Part shown: positions 1 to 8,905 of the stretch, piece by piece | Layout of the letters: every line of letters starts with the position of its first letter | Position numbering within the stretch: the first letter of the stretch is position 1 | DNA from: Patescibacteria group bacterium UBA5194 | GTDB lineage: Bacteria > Patescibacteriota > Gracilibacteria > BD1-5 > UBA6164 | NCBI GenBank assembly: GCA_002412935.1 | Contig: DHWA01000054.1 | Span: forward strand, 56,049-80,125 | DNA: 24,077 nucleotides | Direction of reading: 5' to 3' | Position numbers and translations under genes: made by a program | Notes under the pieces: model-generated | What the model was told of the DNA's origin: nothing | Database searches by the model: none | Seen by the model: only the letters and a program-made list of their open reading frames with translations

Positions 1-132
1 ACAATCTCAAGTACAATCTTGTAATTTATCTTGGTCTTGAGTTTTATCTTGATCTTGTAGTTTTAATTGATCACAATCTCAAGTACAGTCTTGTAATTTA
101 TCTTGATCTTGGGTTCTGTCTTGATCTTGTAA
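1..132 (-). repeat. 72-nt in-frame tandem repeat (24 aa unit)
   Basis: The same 72-nt string starts at positions 1 and 73 with only a few substitutions, mostly synonymous or conservative (DR/DK). It encodes LQDQDKTQDQDK followed by LQDCTGDCDQLK. The first copy is incomplete only because the window begins there, so more units may follow outside. Confidence 0.9.
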
Positions 133-234
133 TCATGTTCAATTTCAGCTTCAGCTGTTTCCATTATCAGCAAACACTGATGATACTAGCATAACAAAAA
201 TTATTGCTAGTGATACTTTGATATGTGTTTTCAT
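1..234 (-). CDS. Secreted Asp/Gln-rich repeat protein, C-terminus cut by window edge
   Basis: The frame opens with ATG and runs off the window, so only 78 codons are visible. Residues 1-22 (MKTHIKVSLAIIFVMLVSSVFA) form a clear signal peptide ending in the AxA-like VFA, followed by a short NGNSGSGNG linker in which most glycines are TGA. The mature part is a tandem repeat of 24 residues (72 nt), with sub-repeats of the type (L/T)QDQDK and a CTGDC pair of cysteines per unit. The composition is strongly acidic and amide-rich with no hydrophobic core, suggesting an extended secreted or surface-attached protein. The CxxxC pairs could form disulfides or bind metal. I do not recognise the family; the anchor, if any, would lie outside the window. 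No Shine-Dalgarno motif precedes the ATG. Confidence 0.75.
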
Positions 235-259
235 ATTTATAATAATTAATTAATAAATT

Positions 260-288
260 AAATTATATTATCATTAATAATATAATTT
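260..288 (-). terminator. AT-only hairpin downstream of the lipoprotein gene
   Basis: A perfect 12-bp inverted repeat (AAATTATATTAT with ATAATATAATTT, 5-nt loop) lies between the lipoprotein stop and the next minus-strand gene. The stem has no G-C pair and no clean U tract follows it, so termination is only one possibility. Confidence 0.3.
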
Positions 289-336
289 TACCATAATAAT
301 TTATAAATGTATGAATATTGTATGAATATCTATATT

Positions 337-720
337 TTAATTTAAATCTTTAAATAATATATCAATAAGTTTATCAATTTCTCAATCAGTAGTATTTTCA
401 ATTATATTTAGTTCTTCTTCAGTCAATATTGATGTTTTGGATTTTATTGTTTTATTTATAGGAGTAATAATAGGAGTTTTATCTTTTATTTTTATAGGTG
501 ATTCATTTTTTTGTATATTATTTTGAGCTCATGTTTCTATAATAGGTTCTATATTTTTGTTATCTTTAAGAAGATTTTTAATTTGATCAATTTTTTCATT
601 TTCAAAATCATTTTCTATTGTATTTCATACAATAATAGGTATATTTTCTTCTTTAACTTCTTTATGTTTTGAACAAGAAAATAAAACAATAAGTAATAAT
701 AAATAAGTAAATTTTTTCAT
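337..720 (-). CDS. Small putative lipoprotein
   Basis: The 127-residue product begins MKKFTYLLLLIVLFSCSKHKE, a short charged N-terminus, a hydrophobic stretch and a lipobox-like LFSC at residues 13-16, so Cys16 would be lipidated after signal peptidase II cleavage. The rest is polar, Lys/Glu/Asn/Ile-rich and without a domain I recognise. There are TGA glycines in the body (for example IVGNT and IETGAQ). The ATG begins one base after the stop of the histidine kinase gene, so the two are almost certainly co-transcribed. This suggests an envelope accessory to that two-component system, but that is inference from position only. Confidence 0.75.
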
Positions 721-721
721 T

Positions 722-1909
722 TTATATAAAATTAATGTTAATTTTAGTAAAAGCATTTTTTCTACTTTCTATATTTAGTTTCCAATTATTAATATCTGTT
801 ATTTTTTTTACTAAAGCTAGTCATAATCAAAATCATTCTGCAGAATTATAATTTTCTCTAAAGTATCTATTAAAAATATCTTGTATATTATTTTTTTTAA
901 TTCAAATTCAGTAATCTTTTATTTCCAAAATTCAATTATAAAAAGTTATTTCTATTTTTCATCAGGTTTTTGAGTATTTTATTGCATTTGATAAGATATT
1001 TTTCACACATAGATAAAAGTGTTCTTTATTTATTTTCAAAATAAAAGATTTATTTTTAATTATTTTTTCTAAAACTATTTTCTTCTCATCTAAATTTGGA
1101 TTAAATTCATTAATTATTAAATTCAATTCTTTAACCACATCTATTTTTTCTTTTGCATAAGATATGTCTGATAAATTTGCAATTCAAACTATACTATCTA
1201 AAATTTTATTTAGTTTTTCTGCAGAATTCAAGCTAATATCATTTGCTTCTTCATAATTTTTTAATTTTTTTGCTAGGCTTAGTGTTGATATTATTTCACT
1301 AAGGGGAGTTTTCATCTCATGATTTACATTTGCAGTAAAATCTTCTAAAGAATTTATACTTTGTTCAATAACTTTAAAATTTTTTCATACAAAAAAATAT
1401 CAAATATAATAAAAAAATATAAAGAAAGGAGAGAGAAATAAACTAAAAAAACTTATATATCTTATGTAATTTAAAAGTATATAATTATTATTTATTGATA
1501 ATATTATTTTGTAATTATCATTACTTATAGTTATATTTTTTATCAAAAATTTAGAATCTCACTCATTAAAAATTCATATTTTCTCTTTATTTTTAGGTAA
1601 AATTTCTATAAATGATGTAATTACTTCTCAATTTTTATATATTGTACTATTTTCAAGAGTTTTTAAAATGATTTTTTGTAATGTTTTGTCAGCACTTTCG
1701 ATTTGAGAATAATATTCTTCTTTATTTTCTAATATATTAATTATTCAAGTTAATTTATTTTCGAGAGCTTCATTTAGTTCTATGTTATTTGAAATATAAT
1801 TTATTCATACAAAAATAGCTTGGATAAAGTAAAAAGATAGCATTACAAATAATGCAAAAAAGAAACTTAACTTTATTTTATATTTTTTTAGTAATTTAAA
1901 ATTATTCAT
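722..1909 (-). CDS. Membrane sensor histidine kinase
   Basis: A 395-residue two-component kinase. Hydrophobic segments at about residues 8-31 and 152-174 frame an extracytoplasmic sensor region of about 120 residues that matches nothing I know. The cytoplasmic part has the H-box ANVNHEMKTPLSEI with phospho-acceptor His197, an N-box NILSNAIKYS (Asn308), a G1 box DYGIGI and a G2-like box EGFGLGLALVKKI; most of these glycines are TGA. It therefore has all HisKA/HATPase_c motifs and should autophosphorylate and pass phosphate to the response regulator encoded just upstream. The gene follows the regulator by 76 bp and ends one base before the lipoprotein ATG. The stimulus is unknown. Confidence 0.92.
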
Positions 1910-1985
1910 AACTTTATGTATATGAAATAAAATTTAGTAAATAAGTAATAAATTAAATATCAGTGGGTTATATATTTTGTATTTT

Positions 1986-2645
1986 TTAATCACTAATTCT
2001 ATATCATTCTCATCTAACTGTTTCAATTAAATCTTTTCATAGTTTTTTCCTAAGATATCATATATATATATCAATTGTTCTAGATGGGAAAAAATCATCA
2101 TATTCTCACCAAACTTTTTCAAGTAATTCTTTTTTTGAAATAATTTTTCATTTGTAATTTAACATATAATTAAGTAATTCATATTCTAATTTACTTAAAT
2201 GAATTATCTTAGAATTAAGTTTTACAATTTTTACATTTTTATCAATTTCTATTTCTCATATTTTTATATTTTTACATTTTTCTGTAAAATTTCTTCTAAT
2301 AAGAGCTTGAATTCTTAAGATAAGTTCTTCATAATTAAATGGCTTTGTTAAAAAATCATCAGCTCAAGAATGAAATCATGAAATCTTATCTTTTATAGTA
2401 TCTCTTGCTGTTAGTATTAAAATAGGAATATTTATTGAAGCATCTCTAATTTTTTTGATAATTTCAATTCAATCATCTTTTCAAAGTCATAAGTCCATTA
2501 TAACTAAATCATATGAATCACTTTTTAATTCTAGATTTACTCAATCTCATGAAAATAACTGCTTAGATTTAATATTTTCAAGTTCTAAATATTTAGCTAT
2601 ATTATTTGAAAGAATATGATTATCCTCAACTATTAAGATTTTCAT
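1986..2645 (-). CDS. OmpR/PhoB-family response regulator
   Basis: A 219-residue protein with an N-terminal receiver domain: acidic pair Glu7-Asp8, phospho-acceptor Asp51 in VIMDLGLGKDDG, the ILTARD segment and the conserved Lys in FLTKPF. A C-terminal winged helix follows, recognisable from the segment LSKLEYELLNYML and the end SRTIDIYIGYLRKKLG through VRGEGYRI. Length and architecture are standard for the family, so it should bind DNA as a phosphorylated dimer. It is the first gene of a three-gene unit with the histidine kinase and lipoprotein, and starts 73 bp after trpA on the same strand. Read-through from the trp operon is therefore possible; I see no clear terminator or promoter in that gap. 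Confidence 0.95.
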
Positions 2646-2718
2646 AATAATAAAAATTAATTTTATAAAAACAATAGTACTTTTTTTTGAGTTTTATAAG
2701 AAGTTGATAATTTATATT

Positions 2719-3510
2719 TTATAAAGTTTGATAAGATTGTAAAGTTTTATTTATATTCTCAAAATATGTTTTAACTCAATTAGTTCAATCTTGGTTTATA
2801 ATTCTAATTAATTCACTTCAGATAATTGCAAAATCAGCAATTTTGCATACCTCATTTATATCTTCAGATGTTTTTACTCAAAATCCTACTCATATTTCTA
2901 TATCTTTTGTACTTTTTAAATTATTTATATAATCTTCAAAATTTTTTCAAAATGTTATTTTGTTTCAAGTTGTCATATTTTGACTAACGGCATAAACAAA
3001 TCAACTTGATAGTGAAAAAATTTTTTTAAGTCTAGATTTTTCACAAGTAGGGGAAACAACTAGTATTAGATTTATATCATATTTTTTACATAATTTTATA
3101 AGTTCTTTTCACTCTTTTTCATCAAAAGGCATATCAGGAATTATAAAACCATAAACTCAGATTTGTTTAGCTTTTTTTATAAATTTTTCTACTCCATAAT
3201 TGTAAACTATGTTGTAATATGTCATTATAAGAATTTTACAGTCATTACTTTGTCCCCCTTCGATAAGGGGGGTAGGGGGATTTTGTACTATAAACTTTTT
3301 CAAAAAATCAAAACAAATACTTGGAGTAATTCAGTTTTCCAAAGCTACTTCATTTGCATTTGAGATTATTGGACCGTCAGCGATAGGATCAGAAAAAGGA
3401 ATTTGTATTTCTATGTATTTTGAGTATTTACTCAGGATTTTTAGTAATTCTAGGCTTTCTTTTATACTAGGATAGCCACAAACTAGATGTGTCATTATGG
3501 GGTTTTTCAT
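2719..3510 (-). CDS. trpA: Tryptophan synthase alpha chain
   Basis: This 263-residue TIM-barrel subunit cleaves indole-3-glycerol phosphate to indole and glyceraldehyde 3-phosphate and passes indole to TrpB. Catalytic Glu34 (YIEIQIPFSDP) and Asp45 (PIADGP) are present, as are the MTYYN strand, the GFIIPDMP segment and the phosphate-binding region GVGFGVKT ... IIGSELI. The gene starts five bases after the trpB stop, as expected for coupled expression. Between the helix near residue 70 and the MTYYN strand the protein carries an extra peptide, Gln76-Gln87 (PPTPLIEGGQ core), encoded by a palindromic repeat also found in trpB. It sits where a surface loop is expected, so the barrel should tolerate it. 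Confidence 0.96.
3250..3285 (-). repeat. Palindromic repeat (family 1) inserted in frame in trpA
   Basis: On the coding strand CCCCCTACCCCCC-type sequence is followed by TTATCGAAGGGGGACAAA; the C-rich and G-rich parts are complementary. It is a conspicuous GC island in a very AT-rich gene, translated as QNPPTPLIEGGQ. Its near-identical twin is in trpB at 4079-4115. Its Gly codons are GGG/GGA rather than the locally preferred TGA. Confidence 0.9.
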
Positions 3511-3515
3511 AAGTT

Positions 3516-4787
3516 TTATTGTTTAGAAATTAAGTATCATTTTAAAAAATCTAAAAAAGTTGAGTCAAATTTTGGAGCAGTTATAAATAAATCCTTATCT
3601 CATCTACCGGACAGATTGCATACCACAATCTGTTCTTTTTTTAATTTCGGAGCTAGTTTTATAACTTCGGCAACGGCGTGAGCTGATTCTAGAGCTGGGA
3701 GTATTCATTCAGTTTGCATAAGTACTTTTATAGCATTTAGTGATTCATCATCAGTTGCATAAGTCATAGTTACTCTTTTTATATTTTCTAGATAGGCAAT
3801 TTGAGGACTAACTCCTGAGTAATCAAGTCAAGCAGAAATGGAGTAGGTATCAAGTACTTGTCAATCATTATCTTGTATAAAGTATGATTTGTATCATTCT
3901 ACGAATCATATTTTTTTGTTTGCAAATCTGGAAGCATGTTGACCGGATTTTATTCACTTTCATCAAGCTTCAACTCAAATTAATTTAACACTTTTATCAT
4001 CTAAAAAGTCATAGAAAAATCCAAGAGCATTGCTTCATCACCCCACACAAGCTACCATATAATCTGGAAGAATTGTGTTTTGTCCCCCTTTGATAAGGGG
4101 GGTAGGGGGGATTTGTTCTTTTAACTGTTTTCTAACCTCTTCTCATATAATTTTTTGAAAAAACACATTCATAGATGGATAAGGATTTGGTCAACAAGCA
4201 GTTCAAAGTAGGTAATAGGTATCTTTAGAATTATTTAATAGGTCTTTTAATGCTGTATTCACAGCATCTCTTAGAGTTTGATTTCACTCGTATACTGGAA
4301 TTACTTTTGCTCATGCAAGTTCCATATAAATCACATTTGGTCTTTGTCTATCATAATCTTTTTTTCACATATAGATTATACATTCAAGTCCAAGTTTTGC
4401 ACATATTGCAGCAGTTGCAAGTCAGTGTTGACCAGCTCAAGTTTCTGCGATTATTCTTGTTTTTCAAAGGTATTTTGCAACAAGTGCTTGTCATACAGAG
4501 TGGTTTATTTTGTGTGCTCAAGTATGATTCACTCATTCATTTTTTAAGTAAATTTGAGCTCAACCAAGCTTTTTTGTTAGATTTTCAGCATATATAAGAG
4601 GGGAAGGTCTACCTATATAATTTTTGTGTAAATCTTTCAGTTCTCGTATAAAGTTTTTATCTTTTTTTAATTTGAAAAAGGCATCTTTTACTTCATCCAT
4701 AATTGGGATAAGTAATTCGGGAATATATCTTCAACCGAACTCTCAGAAATGTCAGTCTGGGTTTATTATTATGTTTTTTAGGGTCAT
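3516..4787 (-). CDS. trpB: Tryptophan synthase beta chain
   Basis: This 423-residue PLP enzyme condenses indole with serine to tryptophan and pairs with TrpA. Clear family signatures are the N-terminal FGEFGGRYIPE, the PLP-lysine motif TGAHKINH (Lys93), AETGAGQHG, GTACGPNPYPSM and the phosphate-binding VGGGSNALG, ending with LSGRGDKD. Many of these glycines are TGA. The ATG chosen gives the usual short N-terminus before the GEFGG motif. It is longer than the usual roughly 400 residues partly because Gln225-Asn237 are encoded by the same palindromic repeat that is in trpA; here it replaces the variable linker between the GEE helix and the LPDYMVACVGGG strand. A MITE-like element separates trpB from trpEG upstream. 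Confidence 0.97.
4079..4115 (-). repeat. Palindromic repeat (family 1) inserted in frame in trpB
   Basis: This is the same GC-rich palindrome as at 3250-3285, in the same orientation and the same reading phase, translated IPPTPLIKGGQN. The two copies differ by a Glu/Lys substitution and flanking residues. It lies just before the segment encoding VACVGGGSNA. Confidence 0.9.
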
Positions 4788-4824
4788 AGGAATAGGTATT
4801 AGAAAATATTTTTTTATTAAATAA

Positions 4825-5150
4825 CAATTTAGTTCTACTTTTGAATCCAAAAGTAGCAAAAGATTCGGGGGGCTCGAATTTCAGAATTAATATTTTTGGG
4901 GCTTACGGTAAGTCCTCACTATCGTCTCACCCCCCAAACCCCCAAGTATCTAAATGTTTAGAGAATATAGTAAAAATTAATTCTTATTTTCACTACATTG
5001 CAATTGAAAGGTAAAACAATTCTTTCACATTATATTTGCTCTGTGATATGAACTTAAACCTGGAAACACTTCAGGGATTTTTAAGGGAACGACGTCCCTT
5101 AAATTCTTTTGTTTTACTTTTGGAAGCAAAAGTAAAGAGTAATTATATTG
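4825..5150 (+). repeat. MITE-like element, full copy A
   Basis: This 326-bp noncoding element fills the gap between trpEG and trpB. It begins CAATTTAGTT and a hairpin (CTACTTTTG AATC CAAAAGTAG) and ends in a related hairpin (TTACTTTTG GAAG CAAAAGTAA) followed by AATTATATTG. The ends are imperfect terminal inverted repeats of each other. Inside are a G-run/C-run pairing (4866-4872 with about 4930-4935) and a perfect stem TTAAGGGA/TCCCTTAA at 5081-5102. It is matched along its length by the inverted copy at 10519-10852 and over its left third by 7121-7256. It has no open frame of note, so mobilisation in trans is inferred. Confidence 0.85.
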
Positions 5151-5210
5151 TTTTTATATTTTATTTTTGAAAGAAAAAGTATAAAATATTTTAAAGAACA
5201 ACTGTTATAT

Positions 5211-7037
5211 CTAATCTTGTATAAGTTTCTCAATATTTTCTTTCAATATTATTAGTCAATTTTGTGTTAGAATACTTTCTGGGTGGAACTGGAACGAGAA
5301 AAAGTTTTTGTGTTTTAGAGCATAGATTTCATTTGTTTTTTCATTATTTGAGAATTCAATATTTTTTTCTGGATTGCTTTTTAAAGACTCGCAATGACAG
5401 TTGATATTTTCTTTAAATCAAGCAAAAGTATTATAAAAAGCAACTTTTTGTAATTCTCAGAACAAATTTATTTCTATTTGTTCTCATTGAGTTGGTATTT
5501 CTTTTTTCTGTACCTTTACATCTAAGTATCTACATATAAGTTGATGTCAAAGACATATTCAAAAAAACTTTTTATTATTTTTGTATAGATAATCAATTAT
5601 TTCTAAATTTTTTTGCATTTTTTCAGTGTTGTCTAATGGATTTCATGGTCCTGGTCAGATTAGTGAAATATCAAAATTTTCTAGTTCGTTAATTTTGATT
5701 TCATTAAATCTTTTTAATGTGATTTTATATCAAAGTATTTTCAATATATGCGCTATCATATTTGTAAAATCATCTTCATTATTTATAATAAGAATTTGTT
5801 CTTCTTTTGTTTTTAAATTTTCAAAATCTTGTTTAAAAAACCAAGTTTTGCTTAGATTTTGATTTCTTTTTTGGATAAGTTCTTGTACTTCATCATCTAA
5901 ATAATATTTTTCTAAAAAGTTTGTTTTTTTATTTGTAATTCAAAGAAGGGCATTTAAAACTCATTTTGATTTTATTTGTATTTCAGCATATTCATTTTCA
6001 GGGACAGAGTCTTTTGTTAAACTTCCTCAAACACAAAATTCTAGTCATCAATCTAAGTTGATATTGAGAGTCCTTATCATTATACTGCTATCTAGAGAAT
6101 CTTTTTTTAAGTGAGTGATTACTCATGCATAATATCTTCTATCAAAATTTTCGTATTTTTTTACAACTTTAAAAGCACTTTCAATTGGACTACCTACAAC
6201 AGTACAAGCCCACATAGATTCTCTAAATACATCAATTTTTTTCATTTGACTTTCTCAACTAAGTAAGTACTCAGTGTGAATCAGATTAGACATTTCTTTT
6301 AAGATTGGTCATACAATTATTCATCAACTTGAACAGATTTTACTCATCATCTTAAGTTCTTCATCTACACACATAAAAAGTTCATTTATTTCTTTTTTAT
6401 CATCAAGAAAATTCACAAACTCTTTTTTAAAATCTCAGTAGTTATCATATTTAGCTTTTCTAAAAGTTCCAGAAATGGGGTTCATTCTAACCACATTATT
6501 TTTTATACTTACATTTCTTTCAGGGCTTGCTCATATAAAAAACTCATTTCAATCAAAAAATACAAATTGTAGATAACTACCATATTCAGATAAAAGAATT
6601 CTTTTATAAATTGTTAAAGCTTTATTTTTTTCAAACTCTTTTATCTTTCAACTAATTTTTTGAGCAATACAAAAATTGGATCATTCTCAATTTCAAATTT
6701 CATTTTTTATAACATTTTTTACTATTTCTTCATGTTCTTCTTTTGAAAAATTATCTTTAAGATCTCAAATTAAATCAATTTCTTTTTCTTCAAAAGTTTC
6801 TATAAATTCTTCAATAGTTAATTTTTTTTCTTTATCTATGATTATAGATATAATTTTTTCATCATTTTCTTTTACTTCAAATCATCTTTCCTTGGCTTGT
6901 GAGAATGGAGTAATAAATATTTGTTCTAAGTTCTCATCTATTTCGGATAATAGATTATATTTTTTCACTTTTCATGAGAAGTATCTTATGAAGCCTTCTC
7001 ACTTTTTTTTATAAATTATAAATGGTTTTGTGTACAT
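5211..7037 (-). CDS. trpEG: Fused PhzE-type anthranilate synthase (TrpE-TrpG)
   Basis: A 608-residue fusion. Residues 1 to about 425 are the chorismate-binding synthase part with GASPERN, MNPISGTFRKAK, DEELKMMSKIC, HTEYLLSG, the GSPIESA segment and DRRYYAGVITHL. These forms match the PhzE-like/actinobacterial branch rather than classical TrpE. From about residue 440 there is a class I glutamine amidotransferase with GPGPGNP, the nucleophile motif GICLGHQ (Cys495) and HPES (His585, Glu587), so the triad is complete. With trpD, F, C, B and A around it, the product is most likely anthranilate; 2-amino-2-deoxyisochorismate, the true PhzE product, is the alternative. Residues of about 546-557 (NCHCESLKSNPE) come from an inserted CATTGCGAG repeat. 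Confidence 0.93.
5366..5403 (-). repeat. CATTGCGAG repeat (family 2), half copy in frame in trpEG
   Basis: Coding-strand AACTGTCATTGCGAG followed by AGCAATCCAGAAAA is the left half of the palindrome seen complete at 8812-8897 and 15585-15671. The match to the latter extends through AACTGTCATTGCGAG and GCAATCCAGAAAA. It is read as NCHCESLKSNPEK inside the amidotransferase domain without breaking the frame, between the FAGF segment and the IYALKH strand. Confidence 0.85.
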
Positions 7038-7071
7038 AATGTTTTTATTTAAAAAGTAAATTATGATTATG

Positions 7072-7095
7072 TCATTCCCGAGAAGTCGGGAATCT
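7072..7095. repeat. CATTCCCGA palindrome (family 3)
   Basis: A perfect 8-bp stem ATTCCCGA / TCGGGAAT with a 4-nt loop lies in the trpF-trpEG gap. Its sequence resembles the short CATTCCCG...CGGGAATC dispersed hairpins found in many bacterial genomes. It could also weakly attenuate the operon transcript. Confidence 0.6.
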
Positions 7096-7120
7096 TCTTT
7101 ATATCATATCTAAGTTTTAT

Positions 7121-7256
7121 CAATATAGTAATTATCTCTTACTTTTGTAATCAAAAGTAAGCAAAAGTTTTAGGGGGCTTCGAAATTCAGAATTAGAGTT
7201 TCATGTTTTCTGTAAGTAATCACTAGAATCTTGCCCCCTAAGACCCCATATTTCTT
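7121..7256 (+). repeat. MITE-like element, left-half copy C
   Basis: It starts CAATATAGTAATTATCTC, then the hairpin TTACTTTTG TAAT CAAAAGTAA, then the G-run/C-run stem (TTAGGGGGC at 7169-7177 with GCCCCCTAA at 7233-7241), and stops near ATATTTCTTGTAG. It corresponds to the first 130-140 bp of copies A and B; the right half with the TTAAGGGA stem is missing. With the family 3 hairpin it fills the 249-bp trpF-trpEG gap, where I see no gene. Confidence 0.75.
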
Positions 7257-7286
7257 GTAGTTTTTTTATATAGTAAATCTTTAAAG

Positions 7287-7910
7287 TTAATTATTTATGT
7301 TTATTTTATCAATAATTTTTACTATTCTTTTTGCTTTTCTGTTGCAGATATTTTTTCAGTTATCTACTCAGGATGCTATGTCTACTCAGGATGCATTTGG
7401 GACTTTTTTTAATATTTCTTGGAGATTGAATTCATTTATTCATCAAGCAATTAAAAATGGTTTAGATAGTTTTAAATTATTTAATATTTCATAATTATAT
7501 CATTTTCAACTTCATGGGTTAGGCGAGTCTATTATGTATAAATCAATATTTTTATCTTCTATAATATTATTTACTTCATTGTAGGAAATAGCATGTATTA
7601 TGTATAATCATTCTTTTTTTAGATATACAAAATTACAATTTCAGTATATTTGTAGGGAATTCATTTTTGTTTCTTTTGCAATTTTTATGATTTCATCTAG
7701 ATATGTTTTATCTAAATTTTGCCAGATTTTATTTTCATATTTTCAGAAAAGTCATACTCTATTAACAGTTTTTGGAGTAATAATTTCTTTTGCTTTTTCT
7801 ATAGATATTTTTCTTTTTGAAGTTTCTATAAAATTGAATCAAAGAAAATCAATTCAATTATAATTTTTTAATTTATTTCTGATTCAACAAAGTTTTAGTA
7901 TTTTTTTCAT
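7287..7910 (-). CDS. trpF: Phosphoribosylanthranilate isomerase
   Basis: The 207-residue TIM barrel isomerises N-(5-phosphoribosyl)anthranilate to CdRP. It begins MKKILKLCGIRN, where Cys8 is the catalytic cysteine of the KICG motif, and has IDFLGFNFIETSKR, VGLFG, the general-acid Asp128 in IIDSPNPGSGKGYNYE, and phosphate-binding LIAGGIN and ASGVD motifs near the C-terminus. The length is normal. It starts 15 bp after trpD. Glycines in the phosphate motifs are almost all TGA, so the standard code would give only fragments. Confidence 0.93.
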
Positions 7911-7925
7911 AATTTAATATTAATA

Positions 7926-8777
7926 TTAATTTAAAAAATTCAGTGCTACTTTTACGTTTATATCTACTAGATCACTGTAAGCTCAAGCATTTTCTCAGGC
8001 GATTATTTGTTTTGCAATTTTGATTTTTTTGTCTATATCTTTTTCAAGTATGTCTACTAATTTTACATTTTGAAATCAAAAATCCTCTGGACTTATTTCA
8101 TAATTTTTTATTTTTCAATTTTTTAATTCAAAAACTTTTGTTTTTCAAGTTAGAGTTACTTCATCAAGTCAATCTTCTCATCTTACAATTAGCACATTCT
8201 TTTTTCATAGAATAAGGCATGCTTCTATCATAAGTTCCATCTTATCTTCAAAACTACAACCAATCATTTGATAATTAGAATTAGCAGGAGATAGGAGAGG
8301 TCAAAGTATGTTAAATATAGTTGGTTTTGCATAGTTTTTTCTTGCTTCAGCAAAATCTTTCATAAAAGGAAAGAAATTTTTTGCATACAGGAAAGCTATA
8401 TTATTGTTTTTATATTCTTCAAGGGTATCTTCTTTTGAATTTGGAATCTTGTATCAAAGTTTTTCAATTAGATCAAAGCTTCCAAATCTACCACTACTAG
8501 CATTATTTCAGTGTTTTGCAACCTTTATTCACATATTAGCTAGTTTTAGGGAAGTTAAAGTTGATGTATTTATTCTATCTAGACCACTTCAACCAGTTCA
8601 ACAGATATCTATAGAATCAAATAAATCTATTTTTATAGCTTGTTTTGATTTAAGATAAATTACTATTTCAGCAAGTTCTTCAGGAGTAACTTTTTTTTCA
8701 GCAACATCTTGAAGCATTTTTAATTTTTCACTTTCAGATATATCATTTTCTAGGACTTTTTTTATAAATTTTTTCAT
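7926..8777 (-). CDS. trpD: Anthranilate phosphoribosyltransferase
   Basis: The 283-residue enzyme transfers phosphoribose from PRPP to anthranilate. It shows the PRPP-binding CGTGGSG loop (residues 59-65), the INTSTLTSLKLANMGIKVAKHGN segment, SSGRFGSFDLIEKLG, and TIFNILGPLLSPA, followed by VRGEDGLDE, which corresponds to the Mg-binding region. It is shorter than typical TrpD (about 330 residues), largely through a compact C-terminus, and the usual HGN...SS(K/R)SG pattern is kept as HGNNASSGRFGS. A family 2 palindrome occupies much of the 128-bp gap to trpC. The ATG is preceded by AACCT like three other genes here, not by a Shine-Dalgarno motif. Confidence 0.93.
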
Positions 8778-8811
8778 AGGTTATTATGTTAAAAAATAGT
8801 GTATTGTTTTT

Positions 8812-8897
8812 AACTGTCATTGCGAGCTTTTACGAAGCAATCCAGGGAATATGAAATAACATAGTAAATGGATTGCTTCATACTTCGCAATGACAGT
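8812..8897. repeat. CATTGCGAG repeat (family 2), full copy between trpC and trpD
   Basis: Long imperfect palindrome: AACTGTCATTGCGAG, ACGAAGCAATCCA, a centre containing GAAATAACATAGT, then TGGATTGCTTC and CGCAATGACAGT. The same centre recurs in the copy at 15585-15671, so this is one element of about 85 bp rather than two chance hairpins. As RNA it would fold into a long stem in the trpC-trpD intercistronic region. Confidence 0.9.
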
Positions 8898-8905
8898 ATC
8901 ATAAA

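Noticed and set aside
4250..4597. Overlapping plus-strand open frames of 89-115 residues
   Set aside because: They are shadows within trpB; the minus-strand frame with TGA = Gly carries all TrpB motifs.
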